Part shown: piece by piece, positions 1-8,211 of the stretch
Position numbering within the stretch: position 1 is the stretch's first letter
Layout: each line of letters opens with the position of its first letter
Source: Opitutia bacterium
Lineage (GTDB): Bacteria; Verrucomicrobiota; Verrucomicrobiia; Opitutales; Opitutaceae
Assembly: GCA_947472765.1 (NCBI GenBank)
Contig: CANJCM010000051.1
Location: forward strand, 1-33,217
Length of the DNA: 33,217 nucleotides
Reading direction: 5' to 3'
Translations under genes and position numbers: made by a program
Notes under the pieces: model-generated
The model's database searches: none
What the model saw: only the letters and a program-made list of their open reading frames with translations
What the model was told of the DNA's origin: nothing

Positions 1-1
1 A

Positions 2-86
2 TGGTGCTCAGGAAGGGACTCGAACCCTTACGCCTTACGGCACACGCCCCTCAAACGTGTGTGTCTACCAATTCCACCACCTGAGC
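2..86 (-). tRNA. tRNA-Leu(GAG), CCA encoded
   Basis: Read on the minus strand, the segment folds as a class II tRNA. The acceptor arm GCTCAGG pairs with CCTGAGC, the D arm has GGTGG...TTGGTAGAC, the variable arm is long (GCC GTAA GGC), and the T arm has GGTTCGAGTCC. The 3' CCA is encoded at 2-4. The anticodon stem CACGT/GCGTG closes on a loop TTGAGGG, giving anticodon GAG, which reads leucine CUC/CUU codons. The long variable arm fits leucine. pyrD lies upstream on the same strand. Confidence 0.95.
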
Positions 87-107
87 ATTTTTCCGAGAGG
101 AAGGCGG

Positions 108-136
108 ACTAAGAGACATCGCCCCAGCCTTGTCCA
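108..136 (-). promoter_or_regulatory. possible promoter of tRNA-Leu
   Basis: On the minus strand TGGACA (131-136) lies 17 bases before CTTAGT (108-113), about 22 bases upstream of the tRNA 5' end. The -35 match is good and the -10 match is poor, so this is a weak proposal. Confidence 0.22.
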
Positions 137-206
137 GCCCCGAAATCAGCAGCTAAAAATCCGGCACTTTTACTCCGAAAACCGAGGGAGCGCCGCGTAT
201 TTCCAG

Positions 207-1265
207 TCAGTGTACACGGCGATCCTGCAGTGCGTGGGCCAGCTCGGCGGGAAAGAAAGGCCCCCGGTAGATCATCCCGGTGTAGACCTGAATGAGCGTC
301 GCGCCGGCATCGAGTTTCTCCGCCGCGCTGTCGGCATCGGTGATGCCGCCCACCCCGATGATCGGAAGCCGGCCGCGCGTCGCGAGTGAGATGTACCGAA
401 TCACCCCGGTCGCCCGCTTCCGCAGTGGCGACCCGCTCAATCCGCCAGTTTGGTCCACCGTGGCGAAGAAACCCGGCCGCGCGAGCGTGGTATTCGTCGC
501 GATGATTCCATCGAGGCCGTATTCGGCAATCACACCCAGGACCGCGTCGATCTGCGGGAAGGTCAGATCCGGCGCGATTTTCAGCAGCACCGGCACCCGC
601 GGCCGGCCACTTGCCAGGGTCCGCTCGCGGTTCGCCCCGGTGATCGCACCGAGGAGTTCGCGGAGGCGGGCCTCGTCCTGCAGCTGCCGCAGATTGGGGG
701 TGTTCGGGCTCGAGACATTGAGGACCAGATAGTCCGCATACCCGGCGAGCCGGGCGAAGCTCGAAAGGTAGTCGGCCGCAGCCTGGTCAATCTCAGCGAC
801 CTTCGACTTGCCGAGATTCACGCCGAGCGGAATCCGGCGCGCCCCCGGCCCCGGATGATGGGATAGCCGCTCGGCCACCGCGTCGGCGCCATCATTATTG
901 AAACCCATCCGGTTGATCACCGCCTCCTCGGCGGGATACCGGAAAACGCGCGGCCGCGGATTGCCGGGCTGGCCCCGGGCGGTGACGGTGCCAATTTCAA
1001 CGTGGCCGAAGCCGAGGGCCGCGGCGGCCGGCCACGCGCGGGCGTTCTTGTCGAAGCCGGCCGCGAGCCCGATTGCGTTGGGAAAGGTGAGTCCAAAGGC
1101 CTGGACGGGGCGCATGCCGCCCAGCCGGTGCCAGCCCTCCAGCAGCCGGCAAACGGGCCCGAGCGCGCCGAGCAGCGCCATCGCGTCGACGCCGAACTCA
1201 TGCGCGCGCTCGGAGTCCATCTCGAACAACTTCGGACGGACGAGGCGCTCAAAATATTTTCCCAT
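207..1265 (-). CDS. pyrD: dihydroorotate dehydrogenase (quinone), class 2
   Basis: Oxidises dihydroorotate to orotate in pyrimidine synthesis, passing electrons through FMN to membrane quinones. The 352-residue protein has the class 2 N-terminal helix (about 1-40), the FMN/substrate region AIGLAAGFDKNA (64-75), NRMGFNN (118-124), GVNLGKSK (148-155), the NVSSPNTPNLR motif with the class 2 catalytic serine (183-193), the LLKIAPDL strand, and a C-terminal GVGGI phosphate loop (304-308). The open frame extends 46 codons further upstream, but MGKYFERLVRP at 1265 matches the usual class 2 start; no strong Shine-Dalgarno sequence is seen there. It is divergent from the acidic-protein gene at 1444. 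Confidence 0.96.
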   Translation of the reverse strand: MGKYFERLVRPKLFEMDSERAHEFGVDAMALLGALGPVCRLLEGWHRLGGMRPVQAFGLTFPNAIGLAAGFDKNARAWPAAAALGFGHVEIGTVTARGQPGNPRPRVFRYPAEEAVINRMGFNNDGADAVAERLSHHPGPGARRIPLGVNLGKSKVAEIDQAAADYLSSFARLAGYADYLVLNVSSPNTPNLRQLQDEARLRELLGAITGANRERTLASGRPRVPVLLKIAPDLTFPQIDAVLGVIAEYGLDGIIATNTTLARPGFFATVDQTGGLSGSPLRKRATGVIRYISLATRGRLPIIGVGGITDADSAAEKLDAGATLIQVYTGMIYRGPFFPAELAHALQDRRVH

Positions 1266-1443
1266 GTCGCAAACGCTGAAATCCCGCTGGAAACTTGGCA
1301 AGGACCGGCCGCCGATCCGCGTGTTTCGACCTTCTATTCGCCCTCGAAAAATCGCGCGCGGTCCCACGCGGAGCACGCGCAGCTTTTGTGCTTGTTTTTT
1401 CAACTTGCGCTCGCACGCTGCGCCAAAAATTCATCCCACCTAA

Positions 1444-2301
1444 ATGGCCAAGGCAATTTCCTCTCTAGATTGGTGCGTAGTTCGACTCGGGGACGATCAT
1501 AACTGGTGGGTGGCCGAAACCAGCGATCCCGTCCGTTGGGACGTCGACGGACTTAGCCTCATCGATCCCCGCCAGCTCGCTCACCTCATCGAACTCGTCG
1601 ATCCGCTCCGTGACTACGGTTTCGATCAGGACGTTTTCGAAGCGGCATTCATTCCCTTCCGCATCGACAAGGATCTCGGCGCGGGGAAGGTTCGGCTCAA
1701 GCGGATGAAGGAGTCGCTCTTCGAATCCGAGGAGAAGCTCTTCGCGCTGCCCGACATTCTCGACGAGGAAAACGGGCCCTACGCAGACCTGCTCGATCAC
1801 TTGACTCGCTGCCGGGTCAAGATGCTCAACGATCTCTTCAAGTTCGAGTCGAAGCTCTCCGTCGATGAAGTCGAAGACGAGATTCGCGAGGACCAAAACA
1901 GCAATTTCATCCAGGGCAAAGCGGTGCACACGTTCGAGGAACTGACCGCCATTCTGGATTACATGCCCGCCGGCTATGATGCCGACGAGGAAACCGCCGC
2001 CAAGGGCATCGAGGACGAAAACGACGACGAGTTGCCCGAACTCGATGAGGCGGAAGAGGAAAAACTGAAGAACGACGAGTCGCTCAAGTGGGACGAGGAT
2101 GAAGAGTCCGAGGCGGGCGAAGAGGGCAAGGAAGCCCCGAAGGGCGAAAAAAAGAAGGCCAAGGCCGGTGCCACCGCCGACGACGAGGATGATCTCGACG
2201 AAGACGATGAGGACGAAGACGACGAGGACGAGGATGAGGATGAGGACGCAGATGAGGACGACGGCGAAAAGCCGCGCAAAAAATCCAAGGGCAAGCGCTA
2301 G
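1444..2301 (+). CDS. unknown protein with very acidic low-complexity tail
   Basis: I do not recognise the family. The 285-residue protein has an ordered-looking N-terminal part (about 1-175), rich in W, F, D and R (for example LDWCVVRLGDDHNWWVAE and DYGFDQDVFEAAFIPFRID), then a tail made mostly of Asp and Glu (about 180-275), and ends with a basic patch KPRKKSKGKR. There is no signal peptide or membrane segment, so it is probably cytosolic. The acidic tail followed by basic residues would suit binding to a basic protein or competition with nucleic acid, but this is only inference. The stop codon lies inside a perfect 30-base palindrome. The start ATG follows a 178-base divergent gap shared with pyrD, with no clear ribosome binding site. 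Confidence 0.8.
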   Translation: MAKAISSLDWCVVRLGDDHNWWVAETSDPVRWDVDGLSLIDPRQLAHLIELVDPLRDYGFDQDVFEAAFIPFRIDKDLGAGKVRLKRMKESLFESEEKLFALPDILDEENGPYADLLDHLTRCRVKMLNDLFKFESKLSVDEVEDEIREDQNSNFIQGKAVHTFEELTAILDYMPAGYDADEETAAKGIEDENDDELPELDEAEEEKLKNDESLKWDEDEESEAGEEGKEAPKGEKKKAKAGATADDEDDLDEDDEDEDDEDEDEDEDADEDDGEKPRKKSKGKR

Positions 2302-2328
2302 GAATTTGGCGCTAGCGCCAAATTCCTA
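2299..2328. repeat. perfect 30-base palindrome overlapping the stop codon
   Basis: The two 15-base halves are exact reverse complements with no spacer (centre GGCGCT|AGCGCC). It begins with the TAG stop of the upstream gene. As RNA it would form a strong hairpin that could end or protect the transcript, but there is no T-run after it, so it is not a standard intrinsic terminator. Confidence 0.75.
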
Positions 2329-2330
2329 AC

Positions 2331-2345
2331 CGGCGCCAGGCGCCG
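2331..2345. repeat. short GC palindrome
   Basis: CGGCGCC and GGCGCCG flank a single A. It sits two bases after the 30-base palindrome, so the two would form adjacent hairpins at the 3' end of the acidic-protein transcript. Confidence 0.55.
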
Positions 2346-2379
2346 AGGAGATCGGTCCGGAGCCGTTGGGTTTTAATCC

Positions 2380-2404
2380 AGGGTTTCCGTGCAGCGGAAA
2401 CCCT
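2380..2404. repeat. 10-bp-stem hairpin before the export lipoprotein gene
   Basis: AGGGTTTCCG and CGGAAACCCT pair perfectly around a 5-base loop TGCAG. It lies 41 bases upstream of the ATG at 2446, in the likely leader. It could be a transcription-end signal of the upstream gene or a leader structure; no T-run follows. Confidence 0.6.
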
Positions 2405-2445
2405 CCGGTTGCCTTTTGGGTGCGTTTAACCCACGAAAACGCCGC

Positions 2446-3039
2446 ATGTTTCTTACTCGTTGGCCGCACTTCTCCTGTCTCCTCGTCGCGTTGGGCCTGG
2501 TGCTCGCCGGCTGCTCCACCGGAGGAGTTGGCACGGCTAATCCAAGTATTCCGGTCCCGGCCTCAACCGCCCAGCTCCGCCCCGGCGACAGCCTCACGGT
2601 CGCCCTGCAGGGCGTGCCCGATCCGAGTGTGAACCCGGTGCAAATCGATGAGCAGGGGCTGATCAGCCTGCCGTTCATCGGCACCCTCACCGCCGCCGGA
2701 GCCAGCACGGCCGAGCTTTCGCAGCGAATCCGCGAAACTTACCTCGCCAAAAAAATCTACACGACGGTCGATGTGAGTGTGACGGTGACGGAGCGCTACG
2801 TGTACGTCGGCGGCGAGGTGCAGCGTCCCGGCCGCATTATCTGGAGCCCCGATCTGACCGTCGCCAAGGCCATCCAGTCCGCGGGCGGCTTCAGCCTCTA
2901 CGCGAAGGAAACCGCGGTGAACCTCGTGCGTGAGAATCAAGCCTACCCCATCGACGTGAAACTGGCGCAGAAGAGCCCCACGCAGGATCCGCCGCTGATG
3001 CCGGGCGACTCACTGCAAGTGCCACGCTCTCCGTTCTGA
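2446..3039 (+). CDS. Wza-like polysaccharide export lipoprotein
   Basis: The 197-residue protein starts with a lipoprotein signal peptide ending in the lipobox LAGC (Cys23). A Poly_export region follows (LRPGDSLTVALQGVPDP...IDEQGLISLPFIGTLTAAG, about 42-90), then an SLBB-like region (VYVGGEVQRPGRIIW...TVAKAIQSAGGFS, about 125-155). Such proteins form or join the outer-membrane channel through which capsule or exopolysaccharide leaves the cell. At 197 residues it is shorter than classical Wza (about 380) and lacks the extra SLBB and the membrane-spanning C-terminal helix. The start at 2446 was chosen because the signal peptide begins there; the frame is open 19 codons further up. No chain-length Wzc, flippase or polymerase gene is near; the next gene is an unknown membrane protein in the same direction. 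Confidence 0.85.
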   Translation: MFLTRWPHFSCLLVALGLVLAGCSTGGVGTANPSIPVPASTAQLRPGDSLTVALQGVPDPSVNPVQIDEQGLISLPFIGTLTAAGASTAELSQRIRETYLAKKIYTTVDVSVTVTERYVYVGGEVQRPGRIIWSPDLTVAKAIQSAGGFSLYAKETAVNLVRENQAYPIDVKLAQKSPTQDPPLMPGDSLQVPRSPF

Positions 3040-3092
3040 TCGGTCGAAGCTCACGGGCCTGACTCCCCCAACCTCAGCCCCGTTCGATCGCG

Positions 3093-3791
3093 ATGTCACC
3101 GCTGACGTTCCAACCCGCCTCAGCAACTTCGATGGCCGCGTTCGGGGCTATCGTCTCGGCCGTGCTCGCGGCGTTCCTCGGCGGTATCCACCGGGCGTAT
3201 CGAGAAGAGGGCCGGGCGACGACGATGACACTCCGGGTCGCAGCGATTACCGCCTTTTGGCTTGGCCTTCTCGCCTTACTGATCGGGAGCGGCCGGCTCG
3301 CCACCCTGCCGCTGTCAGGCCTCCCTTTCTTCTTCGGGTCGGTGGCCGGCGTTTCGCTGCTGGTCGGACTCTCCCCGCTTGGTGGCAGACTCGCCGCCGG
3401 CGTGCCGCTGGCGGCGCTCATCGCCTTTCAGGCTTTTCGCCTGCCCCTCGAACTCGTGCTGCATGCGTGGGCAGCGCAGGGGACCGTGCCGGAGACGATG
3501 ACCTGGAGCGGCCGCAATTGGGACATCTTCAGCGGCATCGTCGCGCTCATGGCGTTTCCGTTTGGCACGAGGCACCGCAGCGTCGCCTGGGCCGCGAACA
3601 TAATTGGGTTCGCCCTCTTTCTTAACGTGATTCGCGTGGCCCTGCTGTCGTCCCCGGTCCCCTTCGGCTGGCACCTCGAGCGCCCCTTGCTTCTCGCGCT
3701 GCACCTTCCCTACGCACTGATTGGCCCCGTCTGCGTCGGCGGTGCGCTCATTGGTCACCTTGTGTTAACGCGGGCGCTGCTCCGGCACTAA
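3093..3791 (+). CDS. integral membrane protein of unknown function
   Basis: The 232-residue protein has about six or seven hydrophobic segments and no soluble domain. The recognisable part is FRLPLELVLHAWAAQGTVP, followed by MTWSGRNWDIFSGIVALM (about 115-155) and NIIGFALFLNVIRVALLSSP (about 169-188). I have seen this pattern in conserved bacterial membrane proteins without an assigned function, but cannot name the family. It lies 53 bases after the Wza-like gene on the same strand, so the two are probably co-transcribed; a link to envelope or polysaccharide is only inferred from that. An exosortase was considered, but the expected catalytic Cys/Arg pattern is not visible. It faces hemB tail to tail. 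Confidence 0.75.
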   Translation: MSPLTFQPASATSMAAFGAIVSAVLAAFLGGIHRAYREEGRATTMTLRVAAITAFWLGLLALLIGSGRLATLPLSGLPFFFGSVAGVSLLVGLSPLGGRLAAGVPLAALIAFQAFRLPLELVLHAWAAQGTVPETMTWSGRNWDIFSGIVALMAFPFGTRHRSVAWAANIIGFALFLNVIRVALLSSPVPFGWHLERPLLLALHLPYALIGPVCVGGALIGHLVLTRALLRH

Positions 3792-3827
3792 ACGCGGCTG
3801 CGACACTCCGCGACGACCACGCGGACT

Positions 3828-4838
3828 TCAGCGCAGCAGCGCCGCCATCTCCCGGGCGAAATAGGTCAGAATCATGTCCGCGCCGGCTCGCTTGATCGCC
3901 AGGAGCGACTCATGGCGACAACGGGCCAGATCGAGCCAGCCAAGCTGCGCCGCCGCGTGAATCTGCGAATACTCACCGGAAATCTGATACGCGGCGACGG
4001 GCTTGCGGGTCACCTCGCGGACGTCGCGGATAATATCAAGGTACAGTCCCGCCGGCTTCACCATCACGATGTCGGCGCCCTCGGCTTCATCGAGCAGGAC
4101 CTCACTGATGGCCTCGCGGCGATTGGCCGGGTTGAGTTGGTACGTTGCCTTGCTCAGCAAACGCGTGCCGGCGGCCTGGGCGCTGCCAACCGCATCGCGA
4201 AAGGGACCGTAGTAGGCCGAATTGAATTTCGCGGAGTAGGCCATGATCCCGGTGTCGGTGTAACCCGCGGCATCGAGAGCCTGGCGAATCGCACCGACGC
4301 GCCCGTCCATCATGTCGCTCGGGGCCACGAAATCGACGCCGGCCTTCGCCTGCAAAACCGCCATGCGGGTCAGCAGCCCAACGGTGTGATCGTTCGCCAC
4401 GTCATCGCCGGCCACCGTGAGCACGCCGTCGTGGCCATGGCTGGTGTAAGGGTCGAGTGCCACATCGGTCAGGATGGTCAGTTCCGGAACGGCCTTCTTC
4501 ACCGCACGCACCGCCCGAAGGACGAGCGCATCCTCGTTCAAGGCCTGCGAGCCTTCCTCGTCCTTGAGTTTCGGATCCAGCTTGGGAAACAGCGCGACCG
4601 CGGGCACGCCCAGTTTCGCCAGCGCGCGGCATTCCTTGACCAGGTCAGTGATTCCCAACCGGAACACGCCCGGCATCGACTTGATCGGATCCGGCGCGGC
4701 CCGTCCCTCGACGACGAAGAGCGGCGCGATGAAATCCGCCGGGCGCAGGATCGTTTCCTCAACCATGGCCCGACGGCTGGCGGTGCGACGGAGCCGCCGG
4801 GGACGTTGCGTCAGAGAAAGTTTGAAGAATTCAGCCAT
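3828..4838 (-). CDS. hemB: porphobilinogen synthase (delta-aminolevulinate dehydratase)
   Basis: Condenses two 5-aminolevulinate molecules to porphobilinogen in haem synthesis. The 336-residue protein carries both Schiff-base lysines: K204 in YSAKFNSAYYGPF and K261 in MVKPAG. The metal region reads DVALDPYTSHGHDG (125-138): the cysteines of zinc enzymes (usual form DVCLCxYTSHGHCG) are replaced by Ala, Asp and Asp. It is therefore the zinc-independent, magnesium- or potassium-using type known from Pseudomonas and Bradyrhizobium. The open frame continues 24 codons upstream, but MAEFFKLSLTQRPRRLR matches the family's start. It is divergent from the glycosyltransferase gene at 4951. Confidence 0.96.
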   Translation of the reverse strand: MAEFFKLSLTQRPRRLRRTASRRAMVEETILRPADFIAPLFVVEGRAAPDPIKSMPGVFRLGITDLVKECRALAKLGVPAVALFPKLDPKLKDEEGSQALNEDALVLRAVRAVKKAVPELTILTDVALDPYTSHGHDGVLTVAGDDVANDHTVGLLTRMAVLQAKAGVDFVAPSDMMDGRVGAIRQALDAAGYTDTGIMAYSAKFNSAYYGPFRDAVGSAQAAGTRLLSKATYQLNPANRREAISEVLLDEAEGADIVMVKPAGLYLDIIRDVREVTRKPVAAYQISGEYSQIHAAAQLGWLDLARCRHESLLAIKRAGADMILTYFAREMAALLR

Positions 4839-4917
4839 GGCTTGTGGTGGGAAACTAGAACAGGCGCCCGCAGCGGGCGGAAGTCCAATTCCCCGGGGCC
4901 CGTCGGACAATTAACTT

Positions 4918-4932
4918 CCGCCGGTCCGGCGG
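4918..4932. repeat. GC palindrome in the hemB/glycosyltransferase divergent gap
   Basis: CCGCCGG and CCGGCGG flank one T. It lies 18 bases before the ATG at 4951. It could be an operator or a leader hairpin, but palindromes of this kind arise easily in GC-rich DNA. Confidence 0.35.
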
Positions 4933-4950
4933 CGCCTTTTCACTGATCCC

Positions 4951-6486
4951 ATGATGCTTCCGGGCGCCACTCGCGGCCCTCGCCTCCCTTTTCTGGTCTG
5001 GGCCGCGGTGCCGGTGTTGCTCGCTGCCTGGCTGCGCCTGCAGGAGATCGGCACTCCGGAGCCATTCGTGGACGAAGGTGCGAATATTCTCACGGCGCTC
5101 GACCCACGCGTCCGCGCTGCGTTCGAACCGCTGGCGCAGGGCCGGCCATGGTTGGTCTACGCGTTCGCTCCCGCCGGCGCATTTCCCGGGCACATTCTCG
5201 AAGTCGCGCGCGCGATTTCCGCCGCCTGCGGTCTGGTCACCGTGATCGCGTTGGGGTGGACCTTGCACCGGCTGTCCGGCCGGCTGGCGGCCCTCTGCGG
5301 AATCTGGATCTGGGCCGTGCTGCCGCTGGCGGTGTTCCACGAACGTCTCGCCCTGCAGGATCCCATGGTCACCGCCGCGCTCGCCGGCAGCGCCGGGTTG
5401 GTCGCCGCCGGCATGGGTGCGACACTTCCACGGACCCGCCGACTCTGGTTCCTGGGTGCGGGCGTCCTTTTCGGTTCCGCGTTCCTGTTCAAAATTTCCG
5501 CGCTCTTCGCGCTGCCGTGGCTCGCACTGCTGGCCGTGGGGCTGCGGCGGCAACACCCCGGCACGCCCGGCTTCCCCGGACTGGGTTGGTTCGCGCTGGG
5601 CGCCTTGGCACCGCTTGCGACGCTCGGACGGGAAGTCCTGGAACTCGGTTCCCATCTTGGCCGCTACGGGGCTTTGCCGGCCGTGGCCGAAGCGGGCGAC
5701 GCGGCCGGCGGACTCGATCGATTGCAAACCTGGCTGGGCTGGTACGCGGGCTACGGCGGCTGGCCGCTCGCGCTCCTCGTGATCGCCGCGATCGTTTCAC
5801 GACCGCCAAATCTCGCACGCTACTTCGCGGCGGGCTGGCTGATCACACTGCTCGTTTCGGGCACGTTATATAACAACAGCTACGCGCGGTACGGGCTGCC
5901 CGACCACATTCCACTCGTGCTGGCGCTCGCGCTTTCGGCCGGGGGCCTTTTCCGGAACCCGAGCCGAATCCGACAGTGGACTGCGATCACCCTCATCACG
6001 CTCGGCTTGGGGCGCTGGACCTGGATTGCGGCGCGCATCGGCTCCGACCCCACCGCCGCGGCTATTCCGCGGTCGGAAATCGCGCAGTACTTCACTGGCC
6101 CCTGGGCCGGCGGGGGCACGCGCGCCGTCCGTGAATTCCTCACCGACCATGCATCACGCACCGGAACACGGGGCTTGGTCCTGACGCATCAGTTACTGCG
6201 CCCCGGCTGCTATGCGTTGATGCTGGCGGAGCGGGCCGATCCGCGGATCGGCGTGGTGCCGTTCACGGTCTATGAGCCCGCGGAGTTGGAGACTGCGCGG
6301 TCAGCCCTCGAACATGTCGCGGGCACCGCCTCGGTGTCGTTCTTTCTCCTCTACGAGGGCAGCCTGTATCCGCCTCCGCCCTGGCTCGATCGTCCGGGAT
6401 CGCCGGCGCGCCGGGTGTTGGTGGTCGATCGCGGCGGCGGCGAGAAATTCGTCCTCTACCAAATTGAGCGAAGGCCGCCGCGGTAG
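4951..6486 (+). CDS. GT39/ArnT-like membrane glycosyltransferase
   Basis: The 511-residue protein has about ten hydrophobic segments and a soluble C-terminal portion. The first loop holds the acidic pair FVDEGAN (D41, E42), the position of the catalytic Asp in the GT-C fold, and a second loop holds HERLALQDP (130-138), the Arg/Asp signature seen in GT39 (PMT/ArnT) enzymes. Such enzymes move sugars from lipid-phosphate carriers onto proteins or lipids on the outer side of the inner membrane. Donor and acceptor cannot be told from the sequence. ATG codons at 4951 and 4954 are both possible. It is divergent from hemB and faces the binding-protein gene tail to tail. Confidence 0.82.
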   Translation: MMLPGATRGPRLPFLVWAAVPVLLAAWLRLQEIGTPEPFVDEGANILTALDPRVRAAFEPLAQGRPWLVYAFAPAGAFPGHILEVARAISAACGLVTVIALGWTLHRLSGRLAALCGIWIWAVLPLAVFHERLALQDPMVTAALAGSAGLVAAGMGATLPRTRRLWFLGAGVLFGSAFLFKISALFALPWLALLAVGLRRQHPGTPGFPGLGWFALGALAPLATLGREVLELGSHLGRYGALPAVAEAGDAAGGLDRLQTWLGWYAGYGGWPLALLVIAAIVSRPPNLARYFAAGWLITLLVSGTLYNNSYARYGLPDHIPLVLALALSAGGLFRNPSRIRQWTAITLITLGLGRWTWIAARIGSDPTAAAIPRSEIAQYFTGPWAGGGTRAVREFLTDHASRTGTRGLVLTHQLLRPGCYALMLAERADPRIGVVPFTVYEPAELETARSALEHVAGTASVSFFLLYEGSLYPPPPWLDRPGSPARRVLVVDRGGGEKFVLYQIERRPPR

Positions 6487-6525
6487 ATTGACGCTGGCGC
6501 CGCCCCGCCATCAAACCCGGAACTC

Positions 6526-8211
6526 CTATTTGGCGGGCTCGAGCCAGATCTGGGTGTAGGAGTGCAAGTCGAGCAGGTTGGGCGTGAACCCGCGCACGCT
6601 GGGATGCAGCAGGTAGGAACGGTTGAGATGCCAGAGCGGGATGATGGGTTGATCGGTCGTCAGGAGTTTCTCCGCCTCGCCCAGCAACGCGTACCGGGCC
6701 GCCCGCTCGATGGTGAGGTCGGCGCGATCCAGGAGCCCGTCATACACGGCACTCTTCCAGTTCGTCCGGTTGTTGCCGCTGGTCGACCTCATCACACTGA
6801 GAAAAGTGTTCGGATCGATGTAGTCGCCGATCCACGACATGAAGCCAATCTGGTAGTCCCGCTTGGACAGGGTATCGAGGAACACCTTCCACTCCAGATT
6901 CGTCACCCGCACTTCGATCCCGAGTTCGCGCCGCCACATTTGTTGCATCGCCTCGAGGATCGTGCGCGCGGTGTCGGCCGTGGGATAAATTCCTTCAATG
7001 GGCGGAAACCCCGCGCCCCCGGGATAACCCGCCTCGGCGAGCAGCCGCCGCGCTTCCACCGGATCATAAACCGGCGCGGGCGGCGGTTCGAAGCCGGCCG
7101 TCCCCGGAGGCGTAAAGCTCCGGGCCGGCACCTCATTCCCGCGCTTGACGCGATCCACGATCGTCTGGCGGTCCAACGCGAGCGAGAGCGCCCGCCGCAC
7201 CCTCGGGTCCGTCAACGGAGCGCGATCGACATTCAGATTCAGGAAAGCCGTGCCGAGAAATGTTTGGGAGATGAAGTCCGGCCGCTTCGCTTCCCGGTAC
7301 ACGGCCAGCCGGGTCATCGGCAGGGTGTCCGTCACATGCACCTGACCGGCGCGGTAGCTCCGATCACCGGTGTCCGAGCTCTCCATCGGCATGAACTCCA
7401 CCCCATTCAGGCGAACACCTGCGACGCCGTGATAGTGCGGATTCTTGCGCGTCACGATCCGCTGGTTCGTCTGCCAGCTCACGAGCGCGAAGGGACCGTT
7501 GCCGACGAACACACCGGGCTTCGCCCACGGCGAGCTTCGGTCATCGAACTTTCCCGCCGCCTCCACCGTCCGCCGGTGCACCGGCATGTACGCTTGGTGG
7601 GTCAGCAGAGAGAGGAAGTACGAAGACGGATGTTCGAGCGTGTACTCGAGCGTCCTTGCATCGACCGCACGCACGCCAAGCAGCGCCGGATCCGCCAGCT
7701 TGCCCTCGTTGAAGGCGCGACCGTTCTTCAGGTAGTGCAGGAAGCTCGAATATTCGGCCCCGAGCGCCGGAGTCAGGATGCGACGCGCGCTATAAACGAA
7801 GTCTTCCGCCGTGACGGCGTCCCCGTTGGACCACCGGGCATTGGCGCGCAGCCGAAAGGTGTAAACCGTCCCGTCCGGCGAAATCTCCCATGACTCCGCC
7901 ACACCGGGTCGCGGTTCGCAGGTGACGGGATCCATCACCATCAAGCCCTCGAAGAGAGCGATGAAAACCTGATACTCGGGAAACCCCGTGGCGACGTGCG
8001 GATCGAGCGTCTGTGGATCCGCTGAAGTCACCATCAGGAAACGGCCCTCCCGCGTCGCGACATCGACCGCCATCTCGCGCTTGCCGCAACCGGCGAGCAA
8101 ACCGGCTGCCAGAACCACACTCGCGCCAATGAAACGACGCGCCAGCGAAGGTCGCAGGGTGCGGGAAATCATCCGAATTGAGACTCTTTCTGTCCGCCGT
8201 TCCTGATTCAT
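6526..8211 (-). CDS. OppA/DppA-family peptide ABC transporter substrate-binding lipoprotein
   Basis: Family 5 extracellular solute-binding protein, expected to capture oligopeptides in the periplasm. The N-terminal segment ends in lipobox LAGC (Cys42 counted from the start at 8211). Typical SBP_bac_5 features follow: DPQTLDPHVATGFPEYQVFIALFEGLM, the signature region ending in ESWEISPDGTVYTFRLR, then YSARRILTP, FVGNGPFALVSW, PLTDPRVRRALSLALDRQTIVDRV and QIGFMSWIGDYIDPNTFLSVM. The start at 8211 has a GGGAG six bases upstream. An ATG at 8172 would give a shorter, more usual signal peptide, and the frame is open to 8280. No permease or ATPase gene is adjacent, so the rest of the transporter must be encoded elsewhere. 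Confidence 0.92.
   Translation of the reverse strand: MNQERRTERVSIRMISRTLRPSLARRFIGASVVLAAGLLAGCGKREMAVDVATREGRFLMVTSADPQTLDPHVATGFPEYQVFIALFEGLMVMDPVTCEPRPGVAESWEISPDGTVYTFRLRANARWSNGDAVTAEDFVYSARRILTPALGAEYSSFLHYLKNGRAFNEGKLADPALLGVRAVDARTLEYTLEHPSSYFLSLLTHQAYMPVHRRTVEAAGKFDDRSSPWAKPGVFVGNGPFALVSWQTNQRIVTRKNPHYHGVAGVRLNGVEFMPMESSDTGDRSYRAGQVHVTDTLPMTRLAVYREAKRPDFISQTFLGTAFLNLNVDRAPLTDPRVRRALSLALDRQTIVDRVKRGNEVPARSFTPPGTAGFEPPPAPVYDPVEARRLLAEAGYPGGAGFPPIEGIYPTADTARTILEAMQQMWRRELGIEVRVTNLEWKVFLDTLSKRDYQIGFMSWIGDYIDPNTFLSVMRSTSGNNRTNWKSAVYDGLLDRADLTIERAARYALLGEAEKLLTTDQPIIPLWHLNRSYLLHPSVRGFTPNLLDLHSYTQIWLEPAK

Noticed and set aside
3093-3791. Exosortase/archaeosortase next to the export lipoprotein
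   Set aside because: The topology is similar, but I could not find the conserved catalytic Cys and Arg pattern, and no PEP-CTERM-like sorting tail is present in the window.
5157-5873. Several overlapping Arg-rich frames around the glycosyltransferase
   Set aside because: They overlap a gene with clear membrane segments and GT39 motifs and have the Arg-rich composition of out-of-frame GC-rich sequence.
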